DNA of 64,000 nucleotides from Lepas anatifera (Eukaryota; Arthropoda; Thecostraca; Lepadidae): contig JAOTON010001700.1 of the NCBI GenBank assembly GCA_034440635.1, positions 326,001 to 390,000 of the forward strand. The letters are read 5' to 3'. This document shows, piece by piece, positions 1-11,180 of this stretch (positions are counted from its first letter, which is position 1; every line of letters begins with the position of its first letter). A program made the translations under genes and the position numbers. Below the pieces are notes generated by a model. That model was not told the DNA's origin, did not search any database, and saw nothing but the letters and a program-made list of their open reading frames with translations.

Positions 1-239
1 AAGGGCTTCGATTGGCTGATGCTCATCGTGACGTCAGCATATGTCGTCACACCAGCAGCTCACAACAATGGCCGCCCGGCGAGGGGTTGATGAGGGGGTT
101 GGTGTCAGGTAGGTTTTAGTTTTTATCTACGGAAATATCGAGTTCCAAGACAAATGACATATGGAGTAACGGGTTATCCGACTTGCTTTACAACTTGGCT
201 ATCTCAGTTAAAATCACGTTATGAAGGTGCCACATCCCC
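1..239 (-). mobile_element. TTAA-flanked element family H, copy 3, cut by window start
   Basis: This matches, in opposite orientation, the complete family-H copies at 7190-7639 and 57260-57707. Shared segments include the CGATTGGCTGATGCTCATCG region, the TTCCGTAG-like region and the terminal GGTGCCACAT. It ends at CCACATCCCCTTTAA, which is the family terminal repeat with one change followed by TTAA. The other end lies outside the window. No coding capacity is visible. Confidence 0.75.
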
Positions 240-243
240 TTTA

Positions 244-1980
244 AATACATTTCTGTGGCGGCAAAACAACACTCCTGCCAGGCCGGCCCAACCCACCACG
301 TGACGTTTTAACCGTTCCGCCACACAATCCAGCAGATCTTCGCAGCATCAAAGGAAGCTGCTACACTAAAACTACTGTCTGGTTTGTCCGCTTAGTCACC
401 ACACGAGCCTGTGAGACCGCCGCGCCGCGATACGATTTTCAACCAGCAAAGTTGGACGACGGCAAATTGCCTGTGATGTAAGATGCCGTCAAAACACGAC
501 AGCGAGCGCCAGCGCGGGACCGGAGCCCGTGGCCGTGGCCGCCGCTCCAGCGGACGGCTGACCGACAACGCCACGGAGAGATCTGCGTGGGAGGGACGAC
601 CTCGCGCAACGGCCAGACGAGAAGCCTGGCTTAGAAGAGGATAATACAAACACGGCCACGTGCATTGACTTCTATCGATCTCATTTCGCGTTGCATTTAG
701 AACATGCAGCGGTGGCTACCGTTTGTGCAGCGGTTGCAGAGCGATGCCAGCAGCCCGCCCGACGGCCGTCTGCCCATCCCCTTCCACTGCCGGAAGCGAC
801 CTTGCTGGGAAGCCGCAGACAGCACGACTGGGGAGCGGTGGGGAGGGGAGGGGAGGTGGCCACGTGTCGCCGTGAGTAAACAGCGGTATCCCATCCCCCT
901 GGCCGCTAGTCAGCTGATCGGCAGCTAGGAGGTGTGACGTCAGAGGCCGGCTGTCAGCGACGCTCTTTCCGGCGTGATTCATTAGCTGGCCGGGATTCCC
1001 CGCATGGGCCCACACCGGCGCCCTTTGTTGTGGCTACGCCGGGGCGCGGGCGGCGCACAATTGCGGGGGACACGCGCCCGTCCGGCAGTGCGCCGGCCAC
1101 CTCTGACCACTCAGCTCAGGTCAGTAATGAGCCACTGTCGCTCGGCGTGGTTCACGGCGTCCTCCAAGAGGTGGTATTGGACGGAGCGGATTACACGATT
1201 ACAGGATGTTAATAGAGATAGTGTACAGCTTGAAAGGCCTTGTAGTCGAGTGGCGAGTTCAGTTTCAACTTTTAAACAACGCTCATAACGTCTGACCACA
1301 GTAGTGGGAGGCGCCAGTGCCAGAGAGAGGTGAGGTGCCACTGCCCTTGACATCACGGGAAAACCAAGTCCGTCAGAGATTTGAGCTCTCGCTAGGTATC
1401 TGAGCAGAACAGCTGAATCGGTACATTTGTCTGAGCACGCATCATTCTCGCTGAATTTTCCCATAGTAAAGCCCACATGTCCTTATAAATTTCCAATTGG
1501 CAAGCCCACATGCTCTTAAAAATGGCCCTTCCCTTCCAGACGATTGAATTCAAATGGAAAATGCTACTCCTTTGTAATACGGTTTTCCTACTGGACAAGA
1601 AGCTTCAATCAGCAAACGCTATCTTCTCTACAGAGAATGTTCGGCCAGAACCAAACTGCGCGCGCAAAAAAACGGTCAATCCTGGCCGGAAACCAGATGC
1701 GGATACAGGGGAGGGCAACGGAGGCACTCCCCCCCCCCCAACCGATCCCCGCAGCTTGCTAGTAACTAGCCCAAGAGTAGAGGGTCCTAGTGTGCACTGA
1801 TTCAATTGCAGGGAGCTGGATTTCAGCTCACTCAATTCCTATACTCTAAGAAAAAACTGCAACAGATTCCCGTCTAAAAAAACAATAATAATAATCGTCT
1901 TCTATCCCATCTCTGACATACTTTGTTTCAATTTAGTTGACTGGTCTACGTCATTTAATTTTCACCCAAGCATCTGCTCA
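244..1980. other. GC-rich intergenic stretch, no supported gene
   Basis: This stretch is GC-rich and CpG-containing up to about 1300 and more A/T-rich later. Short open frames occur on both strands (for example 121 codons on the minus strand at 1111-1476), but none shows a recognisable domain or convincing splice structure. It could hold distal exons or a promoter of a neighbouring gene. I see no positive evidence for either. Confidence 0.4.
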
Positions 1981-1984
1981 TTTA

Positions 1985-2985
1985 CCTGCGCCCCACCGGG
2001 GGTCCGGCGCCACCTTCGCCCCACCGGGGGCCATCGATGCCTCATCTAACTCCGAAAGTATGGGGATTAGCACAAATCTGCAAAGTGCATTAGAAAGCTC
2101 GTGGGAATTCAGTACAAAATTACTTCACATGTTTAAGCGCTCAAGCCAATTTTTGACCTCCAGAGGTCACGATAGGTCACGATATGCTATTTCCACTCAA
2201 ACATGCAGTGCTTAAGCTAACTGGGCATAGCTCTCATGCTGTTAGAGCTATTGCAATCTGGTAAAGTACATTTGATAGGAAAATTCCAGACTTTTTCCGT
2301 TATGTGGCACATAATGACCTCCCACCAGCGGTTTGTCCTCCAGAGGTCACCTCGTGACCTAATATTACCTGAGGTAAAGGAAGGTCAGAAAGTGACCTTG
2401 CCGTATATCAAATGAAAACCAGTGACGAGACATACTTCAGCGCTCTAGCTTGATTAAGTCAAAAGTTATAGTCAAAATACTGTTTGACCCCTGGTGACCT
2501 GTGATGACCTCAGATAGGTCAAAGGGAAAATCTCGCCCCTGGGATCCGTGAAATGGTGTCCACGAACGCTTTTCTGAGCAGTCTGAGCATTTTCAATCCT
2601 TTTTTTGACTTTTAGATCATAAGACAGCTTTCCCCATGCTTTTTCAATGGGAGAGGTTACCTCGTGACCTGACCTCCGGTCACGAAATCGAAAAATCCCT
2701 GGATATACACTTTGCAGAACATGGAGGGGTCATTAAGTGTAGGACGCTTCAAATCGATCGGCTTAGAAACGTAGGTATGGTAGAGCTCAAAAGCTGAACT
2801 GAGGTGACCTTGGTTGACCTCCCCTGGTGACCTGACCTCGTGTGACCCGGGTTAAAAATTTAAGGGATGGTGGAAAAATGATGGGGTGAGAGATAGAGCC
2901 CTCAACCGCGGTGTTGTGCCTCATCGTTTTTCTGCTATCCCGAAAAAACCTCACGGGGGCATCGATGGCCCCCGTGGGGCGAGGG
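1985..2985 (-). mobile_element. TTAA element family A, copy 1 (about 1 kb)
   Basis: The left end has CGCCCCACCGGGGG repeated twice, then a palindrome remnant around ATCGAT. The right end has an ATCGATGGCC core followed by GTGGGGCGAGGG and TTAA at 2986-2989. The left TTAA is mutated. The interior is crowded with AGGTCA and TGACCT hexamers and is collinear with the intact copies at 11181-12206 and 12640-13662. There is no transposase frame, so it is non-autonomous. TTAA target choice and CCC-starting ends are typical of piggyBac-type elements; the class assignment is an inference. Confidence 0.8.
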
Positions 2986-2989
2986 TTAA

Positions 2990-3580
2990 CCCATCGGTAA
3001 CGATTGCAGTGTTTGGTGACAATGCTATTTGCTAGGTTGTCCAATTTCATGGCAGACGACACCAGCATCCGTCACTTGGCAGTGTTCATAACAATTTGTA
3101 ACATTTAATATTACTCTTATATCTAACCCTCTGCTCTTATATCTAGCCCTCCCCTATACATGCCCCAACCTTATGTAACGAGCAATACTAATCGATCGAA
3201 CTACCGAATCGAATGAATGTACTCTTGAAACCTGCAGTACACTTCAACTATGCACTCTGCATAGCAACTAAATTCGACGTCCTAGGGATTCAAAAGCGGA
3301 CTCAACGTAGACTTCCCTCAGGTACCGATATCACTCAGGAGCAGCACCGTGGTTTTTGAAGATGTGATGTGCCCGCAGCAAACAACAACGCTGACAACAA
3401 ACGTATGGAGCCCTGAGAGACATCAAGAATCATGGAGGTGAAAGGACGGCCCACGGTTTCACCGTCGAGAAAGAAATCATTATTTTGACAAATCTGAACT
3501 TGTCCAACGTGGCAAAGGAAGGTCAGCAGGACCCAAAACCAATGAAACCCTAGAAATCTTGCGAATTCAAACAATGTTGC
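2990..3580. other. Intergenic spacer between family A and family B elements
   Basis: This is a unique-looking, A/T-moderate sequence. A 79-codon minus frame at 3335-3574 has no recognisable domain. No RNA gene or promoter signature is evident. Confidence 0.4.
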
Positions 3581-3584
3581 TTAA

Positions 3585-4536
3585 CACGCGCATTGACGGG
3601 GGTCTGAGCCACCTTCGCATTGACGGGAGGGGGCGGGTATCCGCCCCCCTAAGATCTCGAGAATCACGGTAGGTAGCGAAAAACGGTAAACGGTGTTGGG
3701 CTGCCCATCCACTTCTCCATCGAAAACATTTGAACCATTTTTTTTTCAGGTCACATTTAAGGTCACGAGAGGTCAAAACATGCCCGTCATAGGGATAACA
3801 TGTAAAATTCAGTTTTTCGGGCATTACATCTGAACAAGTAAAGATAGAGCAAAACGACTTGAACTATATGAATCCTCTTAGCAAGCCGAATCGAATGATA
3901 TATAATTTGACCTTGCTAGGTCAAATCAAGGATTTGACCTGACCTGAGGTCAGGTCAGGGTCAAATGATATAAAATGCATATCATTAGAACCGCAAAGCC
4001 CAGGCGAGTCTAATGCAGCTAAAATAAATGCTCTATCACCATCCGTTACTGAGTTATTCCGTAAAAACCATTTTCCCATGTATTTCCAATGGAGAGGTCA
4101 TGCCTCGTACCTGACCTTAGGTCATCGATATCAAAAATACCGGAACATCTGTTAGAGAACTCGGTAGGGCCATTATGTGATATGAGTTTCAATCGGATAA
4201 GTTCACCCTGCTCCGACTTATGCTATCTTAAACTTTTTTTGAGGTCGGGTCACTTGACCTGTACTGGTGACCTGACCTGAGATGACCTAACCTTAAAATT
4301 TTCACCCAAGTTGTAAAAATGATGAGGGAAAAGGAATACCAAGTAGGCGGGCTACGCGCCCCGTTTTTACCTGTACTGGTGACCTGACCTGAGATGACCT
4401 AACCTTAAAATTTTCACAGAAGTTGTAAAAATGATGAAGGAAAAGGAATACCAAGTACGGCGGCGCTACGCGCCGCCGTTTTTTACTATCTCCGAAAACC
4501 CGAGGGGGCGGGTACCCGCCCCCGTCAATGCGCGTG
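3585..4536 (+). mobile_element. TTAA element family B, copy 1
   Basis: It is flanked by TTAA at 3581-3584 and 4537-4540. The terminal inverted repeat is CACGCGCATTGACGGGGG, and just inside each end lies a palindrome of the form GGGGGCGGGTACCCGCCCCC (left copy has TATCC). The interior carries many AGGTCA/TGACCT motifs. It is longer than copy 2 (835 bp) because a 112-bp segment is tandemly duplicated at 4259-4370 and 4371-4482. There is no long reading frame. This is one of three copies in the window (others at 44448-45282 and, interrupted, 41146-45557). Confidence 0.88.
4259..4489. repeat. 112-bp tandem duplication inside family B copy 1
   Basis: The segment starting CTGTACTGGTGACCTGACCT occurs at 4259 and again at 4371, each followed by the same GATGACCTAACC region, a poly-A-flanked stretch and a GCTACGCGCC palindrome. 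The other family B copies have this segment once, so this is a local duplication after or during transposition. Confidence 0.8.
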
Positions 4537-4815
4537 TTAAGAACATTCCACAATGTCTTCGAGTTTGAAGTACCGTTTGGCCATAGGCACCCTCCCAGGT
4601 CTTGGGCATGGCCTCGGGACAATTCCATAGTTGAAAGTCAATCAGCACGGATTCTCAACACGATCTGAAAGATTGCTGACCAGCAGCCCTTCAATCGCTG
4701 TCAAGTCAGACATGAAATATGTAGGAAACTGACGTCAGCGAACGCTATGAATGGCTTAACAAATCAAAATTAATTGCTAGAACAATTTTTGAAGGCAAGG
4801 CATTTTATGTCCAGG

Positions 4816-5048
4816 TTTTTGCCTAGTTTTCACACACAAGGATCAAATATGAAAGAGGGATTTTAGTAAGCATGTATTTGCTAAAATTGATAGCATTTCG
4901 CGTTCGACACGTCACCAAACCGAGTGAGTGGAAAATGTCTCTTCACTTGGTCTCATGATGCATCGATAACAAAATATCGATTTTAGCAAATAAGTGTTTT
5001 TCCTTTTTATATTTGATCTTTGCGTGATGAGGCCAACAAAAAACTATA
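4816..5048. repeat. MITE-like inverted repeat
   Basis: The left arm (GATCAAATATGAAA..., TTTGCTAAAATTGAT) matches the reverse complement of the right arm (GATCAAATATAAAA..., TTTGCTAAAATCGAT) over about 70 bp with scattered mismatches, around a loop of about 80 bp. No target duplication is clear. It may be an old foldback or mariner-like MITE. Confidence 0.5.
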
Positions 5049-5376
5049 AATTCCAAATTAACAGCTTCTAATTGGATAACAGGTTTTAGTTATTAGACTT
5101 CGTTTGCAAAGGGGAGTCGCAACTCCTAGATGATAGGAAAGCAAAAAAAACTGAAACAAATAATGGGTACCTTGGTGCCGTATTTAATTTACAAATGAGT
5201 CTTCAGACAAAACCGTTAGCCAAAATAAGGCCAAACGCGCAAACGCACCCATAGAGCCGACAGCCGCGACTACAAATTTTCAGAACGTTTTTCTTTTGTC
5301 GGCGCCCCAATGTCTTTGTTGGGCTCCTGGACGTTCGACAATACACAGCGGTGAGAGCACGGCCGGCCGGGCTGAC

Positions 5377-5434
5377 CTTATTGGCGGCAGTGGTCTGGCC
5401 GTCGGCCGGCTGCTGCTGCTGCTGCTGCTGTTGT

Positions 5435-5517
<83 letters not shown>

Positions 5518-5885
5518 CTGCGGCGGCTGAGGCGACTGCGGCGGTTGTTGTTGCGGAGGGTGTGGGGACCGCGGCGGCGGCTGGTGCGGCGACTGCGGCG
5601 GCTGGTGCGGACTAGGTGACGGCGGCTGCAGCGGCGGGTGCGGGGAGCGCGGCAGCTGCTGCGGCCCCGTCTGCGGCGGCTGCTGCTGGCCGGGCAGCGG
5701 GTGCGGGGACCGCACTGGCTGCGGCTGCTGCAGAGGGCGGCCGGCCGCGGCGGCTGCTGGGCCGGCTGCTGCGGGGGCCGCATCGGCTGTGGCTGCTGCG
5801 GCCGCAGGCCTGGAGGGTAGCCAGAGTGCAGCGGTCCCCGCTGAGGGTCCCACGCACCTACCGGAGGCCCCCGACCTGGATCCAC
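5377..5885 (-). CDS. Exon 3 of a Gln/Pro-rich protein, with polyglutamine tract
   Basis: The 3' splice site is GTGCGCAG at 5886-5893 (minus strand) and the exon opens in phase 0 with VDPGRGPPVGAWDPQRG. It is rich in Pro and Gln (HPLPGQQQPPQTG; repeated SPHQPPQSPHQPP-type units) and ends with a run of about 38 Gln and ADGQTTAANK before the donor AAG|GTCAGC at 5371-5376. Phases agree with exon 2 (8272-8442). The open frame shifts near 5745, in a CCGGCCGG-rich stretch: the first part reads in one frame and the PQ-rich remainder in another, as if one base were missing. That may be an assembly error or real damage. The following exon was not found. Function is unknown; low-complexity P/Q regions occur in many RNA-binding, translation and transcription proteins. 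Confidence 0.65.
5410..5521 (-). repeat. CAG/CAA (polyglutamine) trinucleotide tract
   Basis: On the plus strand this reads as an imperfect run of CTG and TTG triplets, giving CAG/CAA codons on the minus strand and about 38 consecutive Gln residues in exon 3 of the Q/P-rich gene. The mix of CAG and CAA interrupts the pure repeat, which usually lowers length instability. Confidence 0.9.
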
Positions 5886-6636
5886 CTGCGCACGGGGAAC
5901 AGAGAGGTGACACGCAGCTCCAATGCCACACAAAAACAGGCCCGCTTCACAACGTTCAGCCGGCAAAGCAAAACACTTTGCAGCATTCCTCTATTCTGTA
6001 CCAAAATCAACCATGAAACTGGGGTAAATATATCATTTCCCCTTATTTAAAAAAAACTATCAGGCAGGAAAATTACCATCTGTCAAACCCATTTAGGCTT
6101 GGTCGCAAAACAATTTGCTAAAAAAAACATGACTTAACCAAGAACCTTCAGTCATTATGATATTCTGTCACCATCAAATTACCAGTGCCGTAATGGCCTC
6201 ATCTATGTTCCGTCATTTCCATCATTTTCGGCAAGCAGAACATAAGTTCCAATTCCAAATTATTGTGCCCGAAGCCAGTTGATCACTCCGTTTCCTTTCG
6301 GCCGAATTCATTTGGAAGAGGCATGGGTGATGGAAGTCCGGCAGCGGCGAAGTACAGCTTCAGTTTCCGCCGGATCACAAACGGGTGGCCAGTGGCATGA
6401 ATCGCCAACAACACTCACGAAAAACCACGCCGCAGGTCACACAAGTCACGGGCAGGGAATCTCCTGCTGTGAGCCGCGCATACCCAGGCCAGTGATATTA
6501 CGGACATTATGAAAGGTGTTTGTTTCAGAGAAAGACTGAGCCAGGCTAGAATTCTGCAAAAAAGACGAGTCGGTTTCTCGCTCAGGCACCGGAGCGATGA
6601 AACAACTCATCGTGACCATCTGTGCACGTCTCTGAT

Positions 6637-6699
6637 GAGCATCAGACCGATTTATGTGAGCTCCAGGCGGGAGAACATAAATCGATCTGATGTTCTCTC
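6637..6699. repeat. Short inverted repeat (18-bp arms)
   Basis: CATCAGACCGATTTATGT is followed about 27 bp later by ACATAAATCGATCTGATG, its reverse complement with one mismatch. It could form a hairpin or be the remnant of a small foldback element. It sits inside the 181-codon frame at 6509-7054. Confidence 0.7.
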
Positions 6700-7189
6700 C
6701 ATCACCGGAAGTTTTGCAATCCCAAAACGTCCAGAATGCAGCCAAAGACACGGGGAAGTCCCATCTTCTAGAAGGGATGACCTGAATCCTTCCAAAAACG
6801 GCTCCTATTTTCTGTTCAGAAGCCCAAAAGGTGCCACGCCCTTATTCTTTGAAGAAAAGTTGCAGAAAATGTTTGGAAGCTCGGACAAAAGGTCTAAAAT
6901 AGATCCCACGATTCAAACAAGGAAACAATGGCAGAAAAAGGAAAATCTAGGAAGGGAAAGTGCTTCTTTGGGCAGTGCTATGAATGACGAGATGACACCG
7001 TCGGATTCATTTTTAGAAACGTCGACAGCATCACATGAAAAACGTTCGAAATAGTAGGTCTACCCAGGAAGATTTTTGGCACATATCCGAAAAAATTATG
7101 GGCTTTCAACACCGCTCTTTCCCTCACTTAATTTAATCACAAACGCATTAAAAAACCATTTCATTTCGTTACAAAGTGCATTGTTTTAA

Positions 7190-7639
7190 AGGGAATGTGG
7201 CATCCTCATAACGTGATTTTAACTGAGACAGCCAAGTTGTAAAGCAAGTCGGAAAACCCGGTACTCCATATATCATTTGTCTTAGAACTCGATATTTCCG
7301 TAGAAAAAAGCTAAAACCTACCTGACACCAGCCCCCTCACCAGCCCCTCGCCGGGCGGCCATTGTTGTGAGCTACTGGTGTGACGAAATATGCTGACGTC
7401 ACGATGAGCATCAGCCAATCGAAGCCCTTGAAGCGTTTCAAGTATGGTAGTGGTTGCCAGATGACGACATCATCCACAGGCAGATATTTATTTCTTTTCC
7501 TAGAGGAGTATTTTCAAAAACAAAGTATTGAGCTTATTGAACATTTTTCAGAGAAATCATGAGTGGTTTCATTATTTTTGGCTAAAAGTACGCCTAATTT
7601 CACTAAATTCCAGGATTCGACCAAGGTGCCACATTCCCT
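7190..7639 (+). mobile_element. TTAA element family H, copy 1 (450 bp)
   Basis: TTAA flanks it at 7186-7189 and 7640-7643. The ends are AGGGAATGTGGCA and its reverse complement, TGCCACATTCCCT. It is full length, matches 57260-57707 throughout and matches the partial copy at 1-239. There is no coding frame, no AGGTCA motif and no G/C palindrome inside the ends, so it is distinct from families A-D and G. TTAA plus an AGGG start could indicate a Kolobok- or piggyBac-type MITE. Confidence 0.88.
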
Positions 7640-8271
7640 TTAAGAAATGGACGCATCTTTTGGGTCGAGCGTTGCTTTACCCGAGACTGAGATAAATGTG
7701 AGACAAGATTTTACGCACACAAGGCGTTTTCAGTGACTGCGTTGCTAAGAAAAGCACTTTGAACAAAAGGACGCCTCCCAAAGTCATAGCTCGTTCGTGA
7801 CACCACCACCGGACTCATTTGGGTCCGGGATATCTGGGATCTTTGGGAGGTGCTGGCAGGACCCTGGGTGCGGTGCGTTCAGGAGCGGCGCGCTCAATAT
7901 TTCTTCCGACTCTAGTCTAGTGAAATGCTATCGTTTTCTGCCCTAGAAGTGCTGTTCTCGCATTTCAAACGAAGGGTACCGTCCGCACACAGAAAAAACT
8001 TGAAATATTCATTTATTTACCGTAAGGTTGGATTGTTTCAGCCACAGTACATTTTGACGGGAATGCTGAAATACGAACACGAAATATTTTGGGACGCTGT
8101 ACCCCTCCCCCCACCCCTTCCAAAAACCTAGGCGTGTCGTGTCCTCCTCCTTGAGAATGTTCCAAAACACAACGACTTAAACAACCAATACGAATGAAAC
8201 CATCCGCAGAGGGGCGGTCCCTGTCCCAAATCCAGCAGGAACTATGGGCGGCGCGCCTCAGCAGCACTGAC

Positions 8272-8442
8272 CTGCGGGCTGGGGTAGAGGTGGGCCGGCC
8301 GGCCGCCGGAGGCCGCCTGGTGGTGCTGCTGCTGCTGCTGCTGAGGGTGGTACTGAAGCTGACCGGGCGGGCCGTAGCCAGGGTGGTACATGCGAGGCGG
8401 ACCGTACCCCGCCGAAACGTACTGCGGCGGCTGGCCCGCCTG
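8272..8442 (-). CDS. Exon 2 of the Gln/Pro-rich protein
   Basis: This is a 171-nt, phase 0-0 exon between acceptor GCGTTTCAG and donor CAG|GTCAGT (8266-8271). It encodes QAGQPPQYVSAGYGPP, then RMYHPGYGPPGQLQYHP, a short Gln/His run and AHLYPSPQ. The Tyr/Pro/Gly-rich character resembles intrinsically disordered regions of RNA-binding or translation-factor proteins, but I cannot name the family. The acceptor has a CAGCAG ambiguity that would change one Gln. Confidence 0.75.
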
Positions 8443-10009
8443 CTGAAACGCCACCACACACCCATCAACAGTCAGATCAAGCTGTGCTAAATATCGTCCT
8501 TGATATTCATGATATATGTGTCATGCATCGGTTCCTATTAAACTGAATGTGGTATCTCTATAATGGTTGAGGTTAGCTGGCAGATTTTTTAACAATAAAA
8601 AAGTAGCTCACCCTATTCAAAAAGGCCCATTTAACCATCCCAAGCTCTTTTTGCCAAATTATACCACACCTCCCTCCTGCAATGCCTGAAGTGAAGAATG
8701 CCAGAGCTGCCTCTTAAGTCTGAACTAAAACTGCAAAATGGACCGACAAATAAAAAATTATAACTTACACTCTACAACTTTAACATTTGATGCATTTTCC
8801 AAAATCACACAAGTTATCAAATCCTACTCAGTTGTTGCTCAGAATTGCTATCCAAGCCTAGCAATTCTCAGAACACCTGGACGTTTATTCAAACTAGGCA
8901 ATTCAACTCGGCACATAGGAGCTAAAACAAAAAATAAAAGGCAGAACCAAAGCTCGAAGTAAAAACATACACAATTGAACTTTAAAAACTATTATGTTAC
9001 CTCTATTAACCCTAAATCACTAACTTGTAACCAGGGGTCTTGATCTATACCTCTTTGCAGGTACCTGGGTGCCCCCAGCAGAATGTCAAGTTTGCACTAT
9101 TCAAAATCCAAGGGTGCTGGGTGGAGAATGGCATCCAAGCAAGTTGAATGTTCTACTGACTTGTCCTATTTGAACTAGAATTTCTATCCTCTTTTCAAGC
9201 AGTCTTATTTGCAAAATTCAATAATCCTGGTATATATGTATAAACTTCATAAAACGTCAAGGGTAAAGTTGATGAAAAAGTTCTTTGCAAACTTAAATGG
9301 CAAATTTTAATTAGGGTTATAATTGATTCTCACATTCCAGCTTTTCCATTTCTACCTACTTACATGTTTTCCCATATATATTTTACAGCTTTTCAATTTC
9401 CACCCACTTACTATATTTTCCCATATGCATCTTACAATCAACAACCCTGGTGCAAACTACTTTGATACAAACTTGAAATTAGTTCATATATCCTGTATAT
9501 TGTATTGTTTTCCATTTTAGTGCCTTGTTATTCATTATGTCCAGATGGAAAGGAATGTGTGAGAGTTGAAACAAAGGTAGGTACATCATGTTATTTCATC
9601 TAGGCACGTATGTTACCTGTATGGTGTTTACTGTCAAAAAGTGTATGGACGTAAGATGTTATAAAGCTACCTCCTTATACGCACCCTAATCATTTTATAG
9701 AAATTACACCCCTGCTTGCATGTACCTGGTTAATGCAGATTGGGGGGCCAGGGCCCTGTTTGGTCAGTCCTAACAGCACTGAAGTTTCTGAATGACAGTT
9801 AGTGTCACTCTGACTTGGTAATCAGTGTTATAAGTGTTGCAGACAGAGCAGGGTAGGTACAGAACCTCTCCTACCTATATAGAACACTTAAAGACCTGCA
9901 CCAGCAACCAGGGACCTAGGACTAAAAAGCCATCCATTATAAAAAAATTTAACCTGGGTCCTTCTAAAATTCAAAAGTCAATATGTACCTGTGCATGCCA
10001 GTCACTCAC
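8443..10009 (-). other. Intron 1 of the Q/P-rich gene
   Basis: This A/T-rich sequence lies between donor GTGAGT (10004-10009) and the exon 2 acceptor. It has no long frames, no recognisable transposon ends and no RNA gene that I could see. Confidence 0.55.
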
Positions 10010-10240
10010 CATAACCATGCCAGGGACATGCTGAGATGGAGACTGGAGATGAGAAGAGGATTGAGCCACTGGAAATTCACGTACAGCTTTACCTGGCAGG
10101 TAACTTTCACTGGTCAACACTCCATTTCCAGGTTTACCGTTTCCATTCGCAAACACAGAATTCAAACGTTCTTTCTCATTCGTTATAAGCGCATTTCCTT
10201 GCACTTGGGAGCGATCACCCTCCGCCCGTGCCGCAGCCAT
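10010..10240 (-). CDS. First coding exon of the Gln/Pro-rich protein
   Basis: The ATG at 10238-10240 opens 77 codons: MAAARAEGDRSQVQGNALIT, then NEKERLNSVFANGNG and a Ser/Gln-rich end SQHVPGMVM. It is followed at once by the consensus donor GTGAGT, in phase 0, which joins exon 2. The Ala-rich start and the GC-rich flank suggest a real initiator exon. No signal peptide or membrane segment is seen. The protein family is not recognised. Confidence 0.72.
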
Positions 10241-10879
10241 TTTCTCCAGCCGCCACGTTCCATCAAATTATCCAGCGCAAAGCTCGGGGAAGCGACCGCA
10301 CGCCACTCAATTCATCGCAGAATTTAATTCACGGAAAAAATAACTGAGTAATCCACTTTCCCTTTCCTCGCAATTCATTAATTGAAGCACAAACCACGAA
10401 CTCCCCTCCCCGTCGTTCTTAAAAAAGACGTCGCACACCCCCGGGGATTTGAACAAACAACTGGCAGAGGGATGGCGTCACCAGACACGTCTGGCAATGC
10501 TCCCTGACCGATGTAAGATATCCCAAGAACATTTCCCAATCATCAACCCAAGAAATCATTCATTACTTACGTAACGTTTTTCAGTACGTTTGCTTTTCGT
10601 ACAGTGTTCCAGCGCAATATCATTACACCCTATTAGTTGCCCGGCAGGGGTATATATCTTGCGTTTTTCTTAGGTGTGGGTGGTTGCCAAAAGGAAGCAG
10701 TCTTCTTCGAAGAACAAATGGATTCATTATTCTCAGGAAAGAACCCGGAGAATGAGGCCATAAACGACGTAACTAGGGGGAGGGAGCACCGGGCACCGGA
10801 TCCTCTTAAATAATGAATTTTAGCCCTAGCTCTATTGTGTTGACTGGAGATAATTGAGTTGAAAAGCCTTTGATCCCCC
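10241..10879. other. 5' flank of the Q/P-rich gene
   Basis: This region probably contains the 5'UTR and promoter (moderate GC, CpG-containing at 10241-10460). No clear TATA box at a sensible distance could be assigned. There is no other gene. Confidence 0.35.
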
Positions 10880-10883
10880 TTAA

Positions 10884-11170
10884 CCCTCATCACCCGGGGG
10901 CCATCGATTGCCCCCATAAGTTTTTTGGGGATAGCAGAAAAACAACGAGACGCAGCACCGCGGTTGCGGGTTGATCGGCTTTATTTCTTACCCCATCATT
11001 TTTCCACCATCCCTGGAATTTTTTTCCGGGTCGGCCCGAAGGTCAGGTCACCAGGCGAGCTCAGCAAAGGTTTCTCACTTCAACTTTTGAGCTCTAAAAG
11101 AGCTACTTTTCTTAGTCGATCGATTTGAAACTTCCTACGGCTCATGGCCCATCTGGGGATTACAGCAGGG
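10884..11170 (+). mobile_element. Family A, copy 2, truncated
   Basis: It starts after TTAA (10880-10883) with CCCTCATCACCCGGGGG, a diverged family A end, followed by the ATCGAT-type palindrome and the conserved CAGCACCGCGG segment. It runs about 290 bp to the GAAACTTCCTAC segment and then stops close to the intact copy A3. The 3' three quarters are missing. Confidence 0.75.
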
Positions 11171-11180
11171 CACATTTTAA

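Larger units (their letters stand above)
5886..8271 (-). other. Intron 2 of the Q/P-rich gene, with element H1 and an unexplained open frame
   Basis: The intron is bounded by the donor at 8266-8271 (GTCAGT) and the acceptor at 5886-5893. It holds family H copy 1 (7190-7639). A plus-strand frame of 181 codons at 6509-7054 starts at MKGVCFRERLSQ and is rich in Lys, Arg and Ser. It has no domain I recognise and could be chance or a remnant of a mobile-element protein. An 18-bp inverted repeat lies within it at 6637-6699. Confidence 0.5.

Noticed and set aside
1111..1476. 121-codon minus-strand gene
   Set aside because: No similarity or splice signals were recognised; too short to stand on its own.
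5296..5619. Plus-strand frame with a long Leu run
   Set aside because: It is the antisense of the CAG/CAA polyglutamine tract in the minus-strand exon.
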